Source: Neoceratodus forsteri
Lineage: Eukaryota; Chordata; Ceratodontiformes; Ceratodontidae
Direction of reading: 5' to 3'
Length of the DNA: 64,000 nt
NCBI GenBank assembly: GCA_016271365.2
Contig: CM057452.1
Location: 823,204,001-823,268,000, forward strand
Both the position numbers and the translations under genes were made by a program. The notes beneath the pieces were generated by a model that saw only the letters and a program-made list of their open reading frames with translations, searched no databases and was not told the origin of the DNA. Within the stretch, counting starts at the first letter, position 1, and every line of letters starts with the position of its first letter. Positions 1-11,300 of this stretch are shown here, piece by piece.

Positions 1-694
1 TGCCTCAGTGAGGAATTCAATAGCAGAAGGACTAGCACCTACAGTACTAAAGTCTCCGTATAGTCATGTGGCTCCAAATTACAAGTAAAAACTGTGCTTA
101 TAAACAGTGGCCATGCCAAAAGACTTTAACTGGGCCAACCTGATTGGGTACAGTTCTGCTGCTTTGCTGGCTGAAGCAGGACAACTTACCCTGCTTCACA
201 CTTGAAAACTGCTAGTTCTAGCTAGTACCGAGGTGCTTGTGTACACCGCCAAGGAGGTCCCATCCAGTGCTGAGAGGCCAGTGCTGGGAGGATGTCAGAA
301 GGTATTGGAAGTAGTCCTGCCTGAGTTGATAGAGAACTCACTACAGATCTGTCAGGTAAGGGCCCAAAAAACACCCCCTCCAAACAGCCTGGGACTAAAT
401 AAAGATCCACTTGCAATTTGTCTGGAGCACTTGTATAGAGTTAAGAAACCCTGAGTGGGGGTAAAATGGTTGGGTGTAGAGGTGTCGTTTATAATTATTA
501 TCAGTGGAGTTTGCCTCAGAACTCTGTTATCTCACTTTGAACCCTTGCTCTCATGATAATGTATACACACAGCAAATATATTAGGTAGAGCAGGGAAAGA
601 CTTTTCTTGGGTGTCTCAGTCATTTTTTTATTTTTATTTTTATTTTAACCTGTAACAAGAAAACAGCCTATTGATGTCTTTTCTGCCATTTCAG
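1..694. other. Unassigned flank, probably intronic
   Basis: No gene can be assigned here. A plus-strand reading frame of about 74 codons covers 233-454 and contains a perfect CAG|GTAAGG donor-like site at 355-356. No convincing polypyrimidine-tract acceptor precedes it, and its phase (0) does not fit the exon at 695. The stretch just before 694 is T-rich and ends in a good acceptor, so it reads as the end of an intron. Confidence 0.3.
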
Positions 695-827
695 ACCTTT
701 CACCTGACCAGCAACCACCCCGCACCCCAAGCCCTTACTCACCCATTGGGAGCCCAACCCTGCCATCCTCTGTGAACCGCAAACACGTCTTCACCCTTCA
801 AAGCCGAACTGCAAACTTAAGAATCAA
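695..827 (+). CDS. Candidate internal host exon, proline/serine-rich
   Basis: A 133-bp open segment is bounded by a good 3' splice site (TTTTCTGCCATTTCAG, ending at 694) and a good 5' splice site (GTATGT from 828). Only one frame stays open. It starts with two bases of a split codon, has 43 full codons and leaves two bases for the next exon. The peptide begins LSPDQQPPRTPSPYSPIGSP and is rich in SP/TP pairs, which are possible proline-directed phosphorylation sites; a basic, hydrophobic stretch with KHVFTLQSR follows. This looks like a disordered regulatory segment of a signalling or adaptor protein. I do not recognise the gene. It is one of very few stretches not explained by repeats. It could still be a chance ORF between splice-like motifs. 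Confidence 0.45.
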
Positions 828-2452
828 GTATGTTGTTCAATGTATTTCAATGGGGTTTTGTACTTAGAGCCATAACTTGTTTTCTTTGGTTTCGCTGTCC
901 CTTACCTAGAGAACAGTATACAAAACACACATACACATGTCACCTCCATATCAAACATACTACACATAATCATGTAGCATGTAGCTCATTAGAATCACAG
1001 GTCAAAAAGGCATGCAAAGCAAGGCAGCTATACTGCCCACAGCAAACCACTTACTGTTTGTAGCTGGTTATACGTGTTTGATATGCAGGATACATGGGAG
1101 TGTGTTTTATATGCTATTCACTAGGTGAGGGCACAACTAAATATGGTATCAGAGGAAAAACTGTACCAAACTCAGAAGACTGAGATGAAGAGTCATATGA
1201 ACCACACTGTAATGTATATGTTCATGAAAAACCAGCACATACTATACAAATATTTGACACAGCCATCAATGAAAATAGTGTATTGCTCTACAATACACAT
1301 TCTGTGTAGAGACCTCCCCTATTCTTAGTCATCAAAAGTGAAAATACTAACTTGCCTACGTTATGAACTGATTATACTAACATGACTATGTTATTAAGTG
1401 CATATATGAATCTGATTTCTTTACTGTCAGTCCCACTTGATTATCAAAAACTATCTCAGTGTGGTTCCTGAAAAACAAAAATTTAAGGAACTTCTCTTTT
1501 GGCCACCTTTTATTTGGCTATCACTGATACAATTAAACAGATTGTTGCCTGTAAATTTGATATCTTGACGTCCTGCTGGTATGTGCTAATTATTTGCGAA
1601 TGTTGGCAGACCCCAATATACCAAACACAACATTGTAACGCATTCCTGCCTATACATTTTTTCCCATATAAAATGCACAAATAGAAAAATGTGCTTCAAT
1701 CACAAGCATATTAACTCATTGGAAAAAGAAAACAGTAAAAACTGCTGGTCACCAGTGACAAAATTACCTGAAAGGTGGTAGTTCATAAAGTGCTAGTCAA
1801 AACAGATAACAGCAAAGCAATTAAAGTACAAGCACAATGAGTTCATTTTGTCTTCAGTCCAATGAATATAATAAGAATAGATAAAGTCGGAGTTAATAAA
1901 CTTCTCCCAACAAACTGCAACATATGCTAGAGAGCAGCAGCCCTTCGGTTAATGGAAATAATAATTTAAGGCTGAATTAGGTCATAGCTGAAGTGGTAAG
2001 GTTTCATAAAGGAATGTAAGAGGAAGGGAAAGATAGTGCATGTACTTTGACAATCTGTGTTATTGTTGATTTTTGTCATTTTGAATTTGATTTTTTATAT
2101 GTAAATATTAATTTTTGAGTAAAATGAGCTGAGGCCATTGACTCCAAAGTTTGGTGTGGTATGATTTTTCTCCCAGAATGCTGGCAAGACATGATGGAGG
2201 GAATGAGTGCCTGTGGACAGCGAAGGGGGAGGCTAAGGTTGTCTGAAGCATCATGATCTGTAGAGCTTTGTGTCCTTATAACAGTGTTGTTATTGCTGAA
2301 TCTGGCTTTCATGGCCACAAACCCTGATGGGATATTTAGAGAAGTAGCATATCTCTATGATCTTACTTCCAGACCCCAATTGATAAGATAGCCTAAAGGT
2401 CACTGGCTAATGTACAGTGCTATAGATGACTATTAATGCATTGAAGGCATAT
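828..2452. other. No recognisable gene or repeat
   Basis: AT-rich non-coding sequence with only short chance reading frames. It directly follows the candidate exon at 695-827, so it is most simply read as intron. Nothing resembling a known repeat family was recognised. Confidence 0.4.
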
Positions 2453-2480
2453 AGTGTGTGTGTGTGCGTGTATGTGTGTG
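2453..2480. repeat. (TG)n microsatellite
   Basis: A short TG/TGTGTGCG tract with two interruptions. No function is implied. Confidence 0.85.
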
Positions 2481-2665
2481 AAATAAGGGTGAGAAAGGGT
2501 TCTATGCACCCTAACCTGCAAAGCTCACATGTCCCAGTGAGAGACACATTTCTGATTATGTTGAAAACACTTGAGGAAGATATCCTTTGATGATAGCGAG
2601 TGAATATGAGCATCTGTCAAAATGGTAACTCATATTCAATACTATCATCATGGGCTACCTGCAAG

Positions 2666-3108
2666 TAGGGGTGGGTGAAGGTGCGGATTTCCATCATCAC
2701 GTAAGTTCCACGGAATTTTGAAAATCTCATGGAATTTTCTGCTCTTTCGCTGTGGTGGAATTCCAAACTTTCATCAGATAACTGCAGATTTCCATCTAGT
2801 ACTGCAGCATTTAATTACAAACTGTGGACTTTTTAAAAGACATGCAGAAATAAAGTCTCTTGCATTACTTCTGCGTTTTTTTTCCCCACAGTTTAATACA
2901 TAAGCCGCAGAACTGAACACTGACACTGATCAGTTCTGTGGTGATTTTCCCCCGCAGTTTAATACATTAACCTGCATTTCTTACATTTATTCCGCAGTTT
3001 TGGTGGAATTTCCACAAAAGTTGGGAAATGATTTCCGAAGTTCTGTGGAGGTGAAAATCTGACTTTTGCCAAAATTCTGCCCGCAGAATTTTTTTTCCCA
3101 CACCCCTA
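2666..3108. mobile_element. hAT-type MITE with 8-bp target duplication
   Basis: The 443-bp element starts TAGGGGTGGG and ends with the inverse CACCCCTA. It is flanked on both sides by the same 8 bp, CCTGCAAG (2658-2665 and 3109-3116). An 8-bp duplication with TAGGGGTG termini is the signature of hAT transposons. The interior has no transposase and is built of diverged CCGCAGTTTAATACA-like and GGAATTTTC-like repeats. It would therefore have been mobilised in trans by an autonomous hAT. The perfect duplication suggests modest age. Confidence 0.85.
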
Positions 3109-3116
3109 CCTGCAAG

Positions 3117-4100
3117 GGTAGTGGTGCTATATTACAGCAATGATAGAGGAGGGTGACTGGAATGGGAGGATAGTGAGGGGAAGGGGAGGGATAGGGAAGA
3201 GGATTTTCAATGGATAATGTGCCTGCTGCAGCTGAGTTAGCCATGTGGTGTCGTAGTAAGGGTTGCTAGCTTTGGCATAGCAGGTACTGGGTTTGGAGCT
3301 GGGGACAGGGGAAACTTTTGCTGCTGGCTGCCACTGCCATTTTTTAATTTTACATTCGGAGTGTCACCTCCTCCCCAACATGCACCCTCCTGGAGTTAGG
3401 AATCCTTTAGTAGGGTGGTGTAGTTGGCAAAGCCCCCAGTGAGGGGGGGGCATGGGGCACAGTCCCACTTCATAGACAGTAAGTCTAGTTGCTGAATGTT
3501 TAGTCACCAGCATGTTTATATCACCGATTTGCTTTTCAGTGATATACACTTGCCATAATGATCACTATTTTGCGTTCACTATTATGACATAGAACCTAGA
3601 AGAATCTAAATCTTGAAGCTGCTCCTGTAAGGTGTTGAGCTGTTATAGTCACTCTTGATTAGTATGAATAAAGGCAGAGAGCTGGGGAGCCACCGTTGAC
3701 ATTGTATGTACAAACAGAGGTTGAGGTTGACAGTGGTGCAGAGCTGGCGGAGCTGCCCTTTTTGATGTAACTGTATTACTGAATTGCATTGCCAAATGAA
3801 CTGTGTCCTTAGAACTAGCTGTAACTACAGTATATGGATAAACTGCAACAGTTTATAAGTCTGTTGTGTGCTGCACTACTGCCTCTCTTATCACCAGTTG
3901 TTGGTTCCCAAGTTTCAGAAAATCTAGTCCCACTATTAAAGCCAGGATCAAGGAATAAAAAAATAAGTGTTGCCACTGTGAGGGTTACTGCCTGTTGAGC
4001 ACAACTCCTAGACTCTGAGAATCTCAGGGTATCACCCAAGAACTAATCTGTGTGCCCACCCACCTCTACTTATGCTCTTATAAGAGCAGCCAGTGACTAC
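3117..4100. other. No recognisable gene
   Basis: Non-coding sequence with no clear repeat family and no open frame of interest. It separates the hAT MITE from the CR1 copy that begins near 4.1 kb. Confidence 0.4.
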
Positions 4101-4104
4101 GGGG

Positions 4105-6141
4105 TGAACCGCCATGGTTCTCAAAAGAGGTGGCAGGGAAGATTAAGGAGAAAAGGATAGCATTCAGGAAATATAAGAAAACACAGAAGGAGCAGGACAG
4201 ATAACTTTATCAGTTAAAGCAGAAAGAAGCAGGGAAGACAGTCAGAATAGCAAAGGCCCAAACCGAGGACAGGATAGCCAACTCTGTTAAGAAGGGGGAT
4301 AAGACCTTTTATAGGAACATTAGGGAGTGACAAAAGACAAAAGGAGGGATACTGAGGCTTAATGAAGGGGAGGGAATGTGGTCAGAGGGTGACAGTGAAA
4401 AAGCAGGGATACTGAATGAATATTTCTGCTCAGTAGTCAAGAAGGAAGAGATGGGGGAGGTATCTAAACCAAACAAGGAAATGCTCTTAAGACGGGGGTT
4501 GATACCAGTCCATTTACAGAAGAAAGGGTTCTGAAAGAAGTAATAAAATTGAAGGTGGACAAAGCAATGGGGCCTGATGGGATTCACCCAAGAATTCTAA
4601 AAGCACTAAGGGTAGAACTAGTGACACTGCTGACTACTCACTTTAACAAATCATGGGAGTATGGGGTGGTACCTGAGGACTTGAGGAGGGCAGATGTGAT
4701 TCCTCTTCACAAAAGTTGGAGCAGGACAGAGGCAGGAAATTACAGACCAGTTACTTTGACCTCAGTGGTAGGGAAAACGATGGAATCACTTCTGAAGGAA
4801 TGAATTGTTGAGTACCTAGAAGCCAGTGGGGCACAGGACCCAAGGCAGCATGGATTCACGATAGGAAGGTCATGTCAGATGCATCTAATAGATTTCTTTG
4901 ACTGGGTGACCAAAGTAGTAGACCAGGGAGGGGCTGTGCACATGGCCTTCCTAGATTTTAGCAAGGCATTTGATATAGTCCCACACAAAAGATTAATACA
5001 CAAGTTAGCCAGCCTTGGAGTGGGTCCCAAGGTTGTAGCCTGGATAAAAAAATTGGCTAGACAACAGGACGCAAAGGGTAGTAGTAAACGGAGTCCACAG
5101 TGAAGAAAGGAGGGTTACTAGTGGGGTACCGCAGGGTTCAGTACTGGGACCGGTCCTTTTTAATGTCTTTATAAGTGATATTTTAGAGGAACTAGAAGGA
5201 CAAGTATGTCTCTTTGCAGACGACACAAAGATCTGCAACAGGGTTGATAAACAAGATGGAGTGGAAAGGATAAGAAGTAGCCTGGCAAGGTTGGAGGAAT
5301 GGTCAAATGTATGGCAGCTCAGATTCAATGCAAAGAAGTGCAAGGTAGTGCACCGGGAAACAAAAACCCAGGGGAAGAGTACACAATGGGGGGTGAGATA
5401 CTGACAACAGCAAAAATGGAAAGGGACCTGGGGGTACTTATATCAGATGACCTAAAGGTGGGCAAGCAATGTGAGAAGGCAGTAAGGAAGGCTGAGGGGG
5501 ATACTGGGATGCATAGGGAGAGGTATCAATAGTAGGAAATAGGAAGTTGTTATCTCTCTGTGCAGACAGTTGGTGAGACCCCATCCGGAGTACTTTGTAC
5601 AGTTCTGGAGACCCCATCTCTGCAAAGACATAGACAGAGTGGAGGCTGTACAGAGGAGGGCAACCAAAATGGTGCAGGGTCTGCACCAGAAGACATACGA
5701 AAGAAAGACTAAAGGAGCTTAATATGTGTACCCTGAGGAAAGAAGGAAGAGAGGGACATGATAGAAACTTTCAAGTACCTCAAGGGAATCAACAAATTCC
5801 AAGAGGGTAGCATCTTTCCGAAAAAGAGATGTGCAAGAACAAGGGGGCATAATTTGAAGATAGAGGGGGAACGGCTCAGAGGTAATGTGAGGAAGTATTT
5901 TTTCATGGAGAGGGTTGTGGATGCATGGAACAGCCTCCCTGAGGAGGTTGTGGAGTCAAGAACAGTGGGTGAATTCAAGAAAGCATGGGTCAGACATAAG
6001 GCAGACCTAGTGGGGGGTAAGAAGAAGTAAGCTGTTGGTTAACTAGGATCTGCAACTTATCTGTTAGGTAGGAAAATGAGCAGAATAGGTGGGCCAAGCA
6101 TTCCTTATCTGCCATCAAATTCTATGTTTCTATGTTTCTAT
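4105..6141 (+). mobile_element. CR1-like LINE, 5'-truncated
   Basis: This plus-strand copy begins inside ORF2, with a lysine-rich linker equivalent to one in the copy at 31.6-35.9 kb. It ends in the family's 3' tail: a conserved CTTATCTGCCATCAAATTC segment followed by repeated TATGTTTC. The same tail, inverted, ends the other CR1 copies here (22,900; 25,676; 26,396; 31,634). Truncation at the 5' end and a short repeated 3' tail are normal for CR1-clade elements, which transpose by target-primed reverse transcription. Confidence 0.9.
4129..6030 (+). pseudogene. CR1-like ORF2 reverse transcriptase, broken
   Basis: This is the RT and C-terminal part of ORF2 of a non-LTR retrotransposon. Recognisable blocks in order are: DKAMGPDGIHPRILK (near 4,555), a NYRPVTLTSVVGK block (4,738), FLDFSKAFD (4,947), the GVPQGSVLGP block (5,124) and LFADDTKICN with the catalytic Asp pair (5,212). 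These are followed by the C-terminal RPHLEY-like, QRRATKMVQG and RGDMIETFKYLKGIN segments. The reading frame is lost several times: there is a stop at 4,801 and frameshifts near 5,060, 5,300 and 5,700. The endonuclease and ORF1 are absent. The protein would have copied LINE RNA at a nicked target. The copy is inactive, although its catalytic FADD is intact, unlike two other copies in the window. Confidence 0.85.
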
Positions 6142-6403
6142 AGGAGAAGGGTCAAGTGTGACTTCTGTGCTTGCACTGCCTCCGTACAGTATAGTGTACA
6201 CTGGGAAGCATGCATCTGGTTTCCAAAATTCTGCAGCTGCTTCTCCCAGGGTTAAATCACCATGCATTGTAAATGGTCTTGAAAGCTATCTGCATGATAA
6301 CTCCTCCCCTTCTAGGCACTAATGCTGTGTGAGTTTTTTATTAAGCTTGTTAAATAGCATAAAATTTGACAATTTCTCATTTGTAAAAATGTTACCAAAT
6401 TGT

Positions 6404-6781
6404 TAGTGCTGTGCGGAATGTGGAGTTTCGCCAGTGGAACTGGTGCAGAATGGCCATTCTGCCACTGGAATTTCTGCCAGAATTTCCCTTGTTCAACTGC
6501 AGAAATTACATCTACTGTAATCCACGTAATAATATTCCACGGAACATTAATTTTTTCCACGGAAAATTATTACGCAACAATTTCCACAGAAAATAATTGA
6601 GATCTACTGAATAATATTCCATGGAACAGTGATTTTTTTTGTGGAAAATCATTCCCAAACTACTTTATGCTGCAGATTTTAGCCATTCTGTTACTGGCAG
6701 AATTTGGTAGAATTTCAGCAGAATTTTGAATGTTCCGTGGAATTCCGTTCTGCCAGAATTTGAAAATTCTACACAGCACTA
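6404..6781. mobile_element. hAT-type MITE with near-perfect 8-bp duplication
   Basis: The 378-bp element starts TAGTGCTGTGCGGAAT and ends with the inverse ATTCTACACAGCACTA. The flanks are CAAATTGT (6396-6403) and CACATTGT (6782-6789), which differ at one of eight bases. Terminal inverted repeats plus an 8-bp duplication point to hAT. The interior lacks coding potential and is full of GGAATTCC/CAGAATTT-like motifs that pair across the element. It differs from the MITE at 2,666 in terminal sequence and so belongs to another subfamily. Confidence 0.8.
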
Positions 6782-7060
6782 CACATTGTGTCAAAATACA
6801 ATGGAATTCCACTGTCTTGCTTTTTTTCATAAATTGCACATTGTTTTCAAGATTGCATGAAGGAGAACAACATACATTTAAATGTGATTACTTGAAATTG
6901 CTTAGTTTCAGCTAATGCCACAATTGTTCTCAAATTGCTCAAACTTAAAATGTGAGTTCTTAAAAATGTGCTATTTCAGCAAATAATTCCAGTTACTACA
7001 AAAAAAAAAAAGAAAACAATGTTTTCTTTTAAATATACAGCTGCTTGTACTGTTTGACAC

Positions 7061-7378
7061 AGCAAGAAAGCTGAACACTCCATGAATGGACCAATCTGTG
7101 AATAAAGAGGCAAGATGAAAATTGAACAAATATCAATCTTTTATTGTCAAAATTTCACAGACTTAAGACAGGAAACTCAGGTCACTCAGAGTGAAACTCC
7201 ATCACTTCAAACGTAGTCTTTGTCTATGGATGAAGCGCTGTGCTTGACTGAGAGTGACAGCAGCTTCCTGTATTAAGTCTGTGGAATTCTGGCAATAAAA
7301 GATTGATATTTCTCAATTTTTCATCATGCTGCTATATTCATAGACTGGTTCATTCATAGAGCTCTCAGTTTTCTCACT
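7061..7378. repeat. Foldback element, ~105-bp inverted arms
   Basis: The left arm (about 7,061-7,167) and the right arm (about 7,273-7,378) are inverted copies. The best stretch is AATATCAATCTTTTATTG in the left arm, matched inverted in the right. The loop is about 105 bp. There is no coding potential. The layout is that of a non-autonomous DNA transposon, but no target duplication was found, so the superfamily is undetermined. Confidence 0.65.
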
Positions 7379-7459
7379 TCATCTATTTGGTTATTTTTGG
7401 GGCTGGCAGCTCCTCTTCGAGCATTGAGGTTCCAAGTCGCTGAACACATTCTTCCTGTT

Positions 7460-7880
7460 TACGTTGCTAGTACAATTTCACTGTACAAGTTATGCTGATA
7501 CTATGCTATATGGTGCATTTCAGTGCTGATCCTGGGAATGACAGCATTACTTGTGGACTGTCCTGTTACACCCACTGCAGGCCCTCCATATGGATGTGAC
7601 ATTTGCAATGCTACTGGCTGACCACAAAAAACCAAAACAATGTTTCCCACACAATATACAGCTGCTAGCACAATTTCCCTGCACAGTGTATGCTGAAACC
7701 TTGCAATAGCAAACACTGCATATGTACTGCACTGCTGTGCATGATGCAAGACCTCCACTGAATGGAACACTGGTACTGCTACTGTCTGATTACAACCCCC
7801 CCCCCACCTCACTTCTTTCCTTTTAACATACAGCTACTGGTAACATTTCACTGTTTCACTGTAGATGGTGCCACTGCTAT
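7460..7880. repeat. Diverged tandem duplication
   Basis: The phrase ATACAGCTGCTAGYACAATTT, with a following TGTATGCTGA-like stretch, recurs in degenerate form near 7,462, 7,657 and 7,828. A related fragment lies near 7,036. This gives a period of roughly 180-195 bp. The units have drifted considerably. A C-run at 7,796-7,805 interrupts the last unit. Confidence 0.45.
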
Positions 7881-10800
7881 ACACTGAATTTCAGTGCTGA
7901 CACTTTTTACAAGGTGCAATTGGTCAGGAATATCCTGGCCTGAACTGAGCCTTTATTTAATGTTCTGAGTGACTGGTCCTATGCATTCAGAAAAGTCTCT
8001 CTGGAGTGGGCACATGTTTAGCTGAGCCCAAGGCACCATAGCTATCATTGACTCTGTGAGCCCCAGCAACTACACGTGCACACTTACTAGTCTGTTGGGG
8101 TGTGTCCCTATTACCACAGTGAACTGGGTCACCTTGTGGACCTTATCTTCCATGTGGTCATTATTGGCTCCAAGGTGCATAATATCTTAGGAGAGAACCA
8201 TCTGTGATCCAACTATGTAGGTGTAGGGCACAGAGTTATCAAGTCCATGTCCCTCTTTGGTGGAGTTGAGAGCCATGCTCATACAAGGCAATTGTCCAGG
8301 AAATGGTATGATGTGGCCCTGGAGATGAAAAAAGTGGCGCCTCCTAATTGATCATACCTTCGATTTAGTAGCATAAGTAGAACAGCATACATGAAGGTCC
8401 TGTTCTGATAGAGAAAATAACACCTCTTTCAGAACATTCTACACCTTGGAATGGGCAGGCAAAACAGAGTAGTTTTGCATTGTGGGTAATGCAGAGGGGT
8501 CCACTTTGTTCATCCCCACCACTACAGTACTTGTTCGTCTGCAGTCTGACAGCCTGACCTCATGGTGCTAATCCAAAGACTGACCGATCTGTCTGCCAAG
8601 AGAGTGAGTCTGTAATACAGACAGCAATGAGCAAGACATTCTTAAACAACCACCTATTTGCACACATATCAACCTGGAGGACTAGCAGCTTTAGGTTTTG
8701 AACACTGCATTTGCATCAACCACTGAGGACTCCTCATATGCCAGAGAGTCAGAGGCATTATGAAAACAGAGAGTGCAACCGAGCACTAAGAGGTGTGCTG
8801 TTGTTTGTAAAGTGCACTGTGTTCTCCACCCTGGCTACAAAAGCTTCTCTTCAGGAGCCTGTTATAGAGTTTGTCTTGGAGCAGGGATGAGGCCATTATA
8901 CACAGACATTGGCAGAGACATGCAACATCAATGATAATGTAAGGAACATGATCTGAGGTTGTGTTACTCCATCCAGGCAGAAATTGAGGAACTGTCAATA
9001 GCGCTGCCTACTGCTGATGCCCCATTAGGTGTAAAGCATATCCGGGATCTACATATCATTTCCCCTCTAACAGGAAATGAAGTGAGCCTAGAAATGGCAT
9101 GTAGAACGTTCTGTGTACCACATGCTGCCTTAGTCCTCTGAGTCCCATAATAAACCATAGACCTCCAGTTTTCTCTGCAGCCATGAAAAACCTGATTAGA
9201 TATCTGTGTTTGTTTCTACTGGGAAAACTAGCTAACTGGCCTTTCACAGCCTTAGGTGGTAGCATGTGTAGCTGTGACATCCCTTTCAGGATGCTTCTTT
9301 GCTAGATAATGCCTGGGACCTATCTGCTGTGGTCACTACCTGCCACTGAGGCAGGAATGGAAAGATGCTAGCCCTCCACGCCAGTCTCTGATGATTAACC
9401 GGAGGGGAAGGAAGGGCTGGTGGTGCTTGACAGTCCCCCTTTTTATGTTTGGTGGGAGCTTTAGGGGGGTCCCCATTACCCATTGCGGCTGCTGGGATTG
9501 TATAACTCCATTCCTGATCCCTGGGAGTGGAATTGCTAGCGTTACTGTGGAGAAAGCATAAGGCACAGCCATGGTACAATTCATGCAAAATTAAGGACCG
9601 ATATTCCCCATAGAATTTCCAGAGGACAGAAACTCAGAGAGAAAGGTTTTTACTGCCAATCTAAAAGCTTTTTACCCCTGGAAAATGGATGTTTTTAATC
9701 AATTTGCCACCTTTCCTCTGTCCCAAATACCAGTGCCAGGAGGTGTGTCCCAAGCAAATGTCAGAGGCAGCTGTCCTGGTTGCAGTGATTGAGGCATTGT
9801 AGACAAATTTTAAGACATGCTTATGTATAGATCTGCAACCCACAAGGAAGAGCTGCCTGTCTTTGATGCCTGTTAAGCCTGCGTATGCAGCCCCTTTCTC
9901 TCTGCATTCGTGCCAATACTTATTGAGGTACTCTTTACAAGGGCAATGGGCAAAACAAGGGAGGACAAGGTGAGGGGAGGCTGGCCCATAAATTTCCAGC
10001 TTTTGTTGGACTCCTTATGAGGAGGTCCATTGCTCTGTCTCTGGGGAGTTTAGACCCTGTTGTGTAGTCAAGATTATCACAGGAGTAATGTTTCAAGGAG
10101 GACCCCTGCCAAAATGGCTGACATGTGTGTCCTGAAGGCCTTGGTCTGTTTGTCCCCATATAAAAGAATGATGGTGTGCCATACACAAGATGGCCGCTGA
10201 TCTCACAAGGGCAGTTTGGTGAGATTTCATTGCTCACTCAACTATAGTAAGATGGCCGCTATCCTCACAAGGTCACCAGTTGCATGAACATCAGGGCAAC
10301 ATGGCCACTAGTCTCATGAGATGTCACATGAGAATCTAATGCCCTGCTAGTGCTTTCCACCCTGAAGGAGTCAGGCAGACTCCTGTGGTCCTGATATCCC
10401 TGGGGCTGGGTGCTGCTGTGGTTTTCCTGAGGAGCGCTCTCCAGGTGCCCCGGGGCATTACAAGGCAAAGGATATAACTGGCTATCTTCCCACAGGACTA
10501 CCACCCCAATATGGTGACCATGATATCTGGAGCATTCTTGCATGGTGTGAGATACTGTCATCCAGTCTGGGGGGGGGGTGGAGCCATCTGTGTCTGGGGG
10601 AGCTATCTCCAAGATGGCAACAGGCACCAAAAGAAAAGAGGGGGAAGTGCAGGAAGCAAGGATTATTTCCAGGACCCACCCACCCTGCTGTGGGAATGGA
10701 GGAATGTGAAGATGTCTGCTGCGGAAGCCTGTCTTACCTACTGGAGACTTGCTGCAGCAGTGGTATGTGATTACAACAGGTTGCTACCACTGAATCACTG

Positions 10801-10960
10801 TCATTGATGGTGCAGTGATAAGCACTACTGAGTTGCTGTGGTACAGCATTTGGATAAAACTCATCAGTTTTCCAGTCATTTGAGTACACAGTAAGATTGA
10901 AGGGGGGCAGGAAAAATGGTATCTACTCATCCATGTAGCAGGCTGTGAATGCTACTTGAG
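7881..10960. other. No recognisable gene; weak short repeats
   Basis: About 3 kb with no open frame that I can assign on either strand. A few minus-strand frames of 60-120 codons (for example 8,786-8,998 and 10,265-10,630) have no domain I recognise. Near 10,105-10,325 a phrase resembling AAGATGGCCGCT...CTCACAAGG occurs three or four times at 47-61-bp spacing, on a degenerate minisatellite scale. A worn, unidentified transposon is possible. Confidence 0.35.
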
Positions 10961-10964
10961 GGGA

Positions 10965-11300
10965 AGTTGAATGCTACAGGAGGGTCCAGTACCTCATTTA
11001 GCTGTTTGTGGTGGGGATGCTGCATGAGGGTTCCGGCCAGACCAGGTGGTACCAGCTGGATGCTACTGGTGGGTCCAGACTGCCCAATGCCCTTGGAAAA
11101 ACTTCTGCTGGGGTACAGATTTTGTGGGAGCATAATGAGCCTTTGGCAGGTTATGGTTGCTATATGAGTGGGAGCTGGATGCTACGTGAGAGTCCAGTTC
11201 ATCTGGCAGCTGTTTTATGGTGGGGTCACTGTGTGAGGGTCCTGACCAAACCAGGGGTTGCAAGCTGGATGCTATAGGAGGGTCCAGCCTGCCCTGTGTC
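10965..11300. repeat. Two-unit degenerate tandem repeat
   Basis: A unit holding GCTGGATGCTA, then GGGTCCAG, a GCTGTTT...TGGTGGGG segment and a TGAGGGT...CCAGACCAGG segment occurs at about 10,967-11,085 and again at about 11,170-11,290. Spacing is about 200 bp. It is non-coding. The origin is unknown; a duplicated fragment of an unidentified repeat is plausible. Confidence 0.5.

Noticed and set aside
222..454. Overlapping 64- and 73-codon frames on both strands
   Set aside because: The donor-like CAG|GTAAGG is good, but there is no matching acceptor and the phase does not fit the exon at 695. Not called as an exon.
8786..9280. Possible worn transposase on the minus strand
   Set aside because: Frames are short and no catalytic motif of any family could be recognised.
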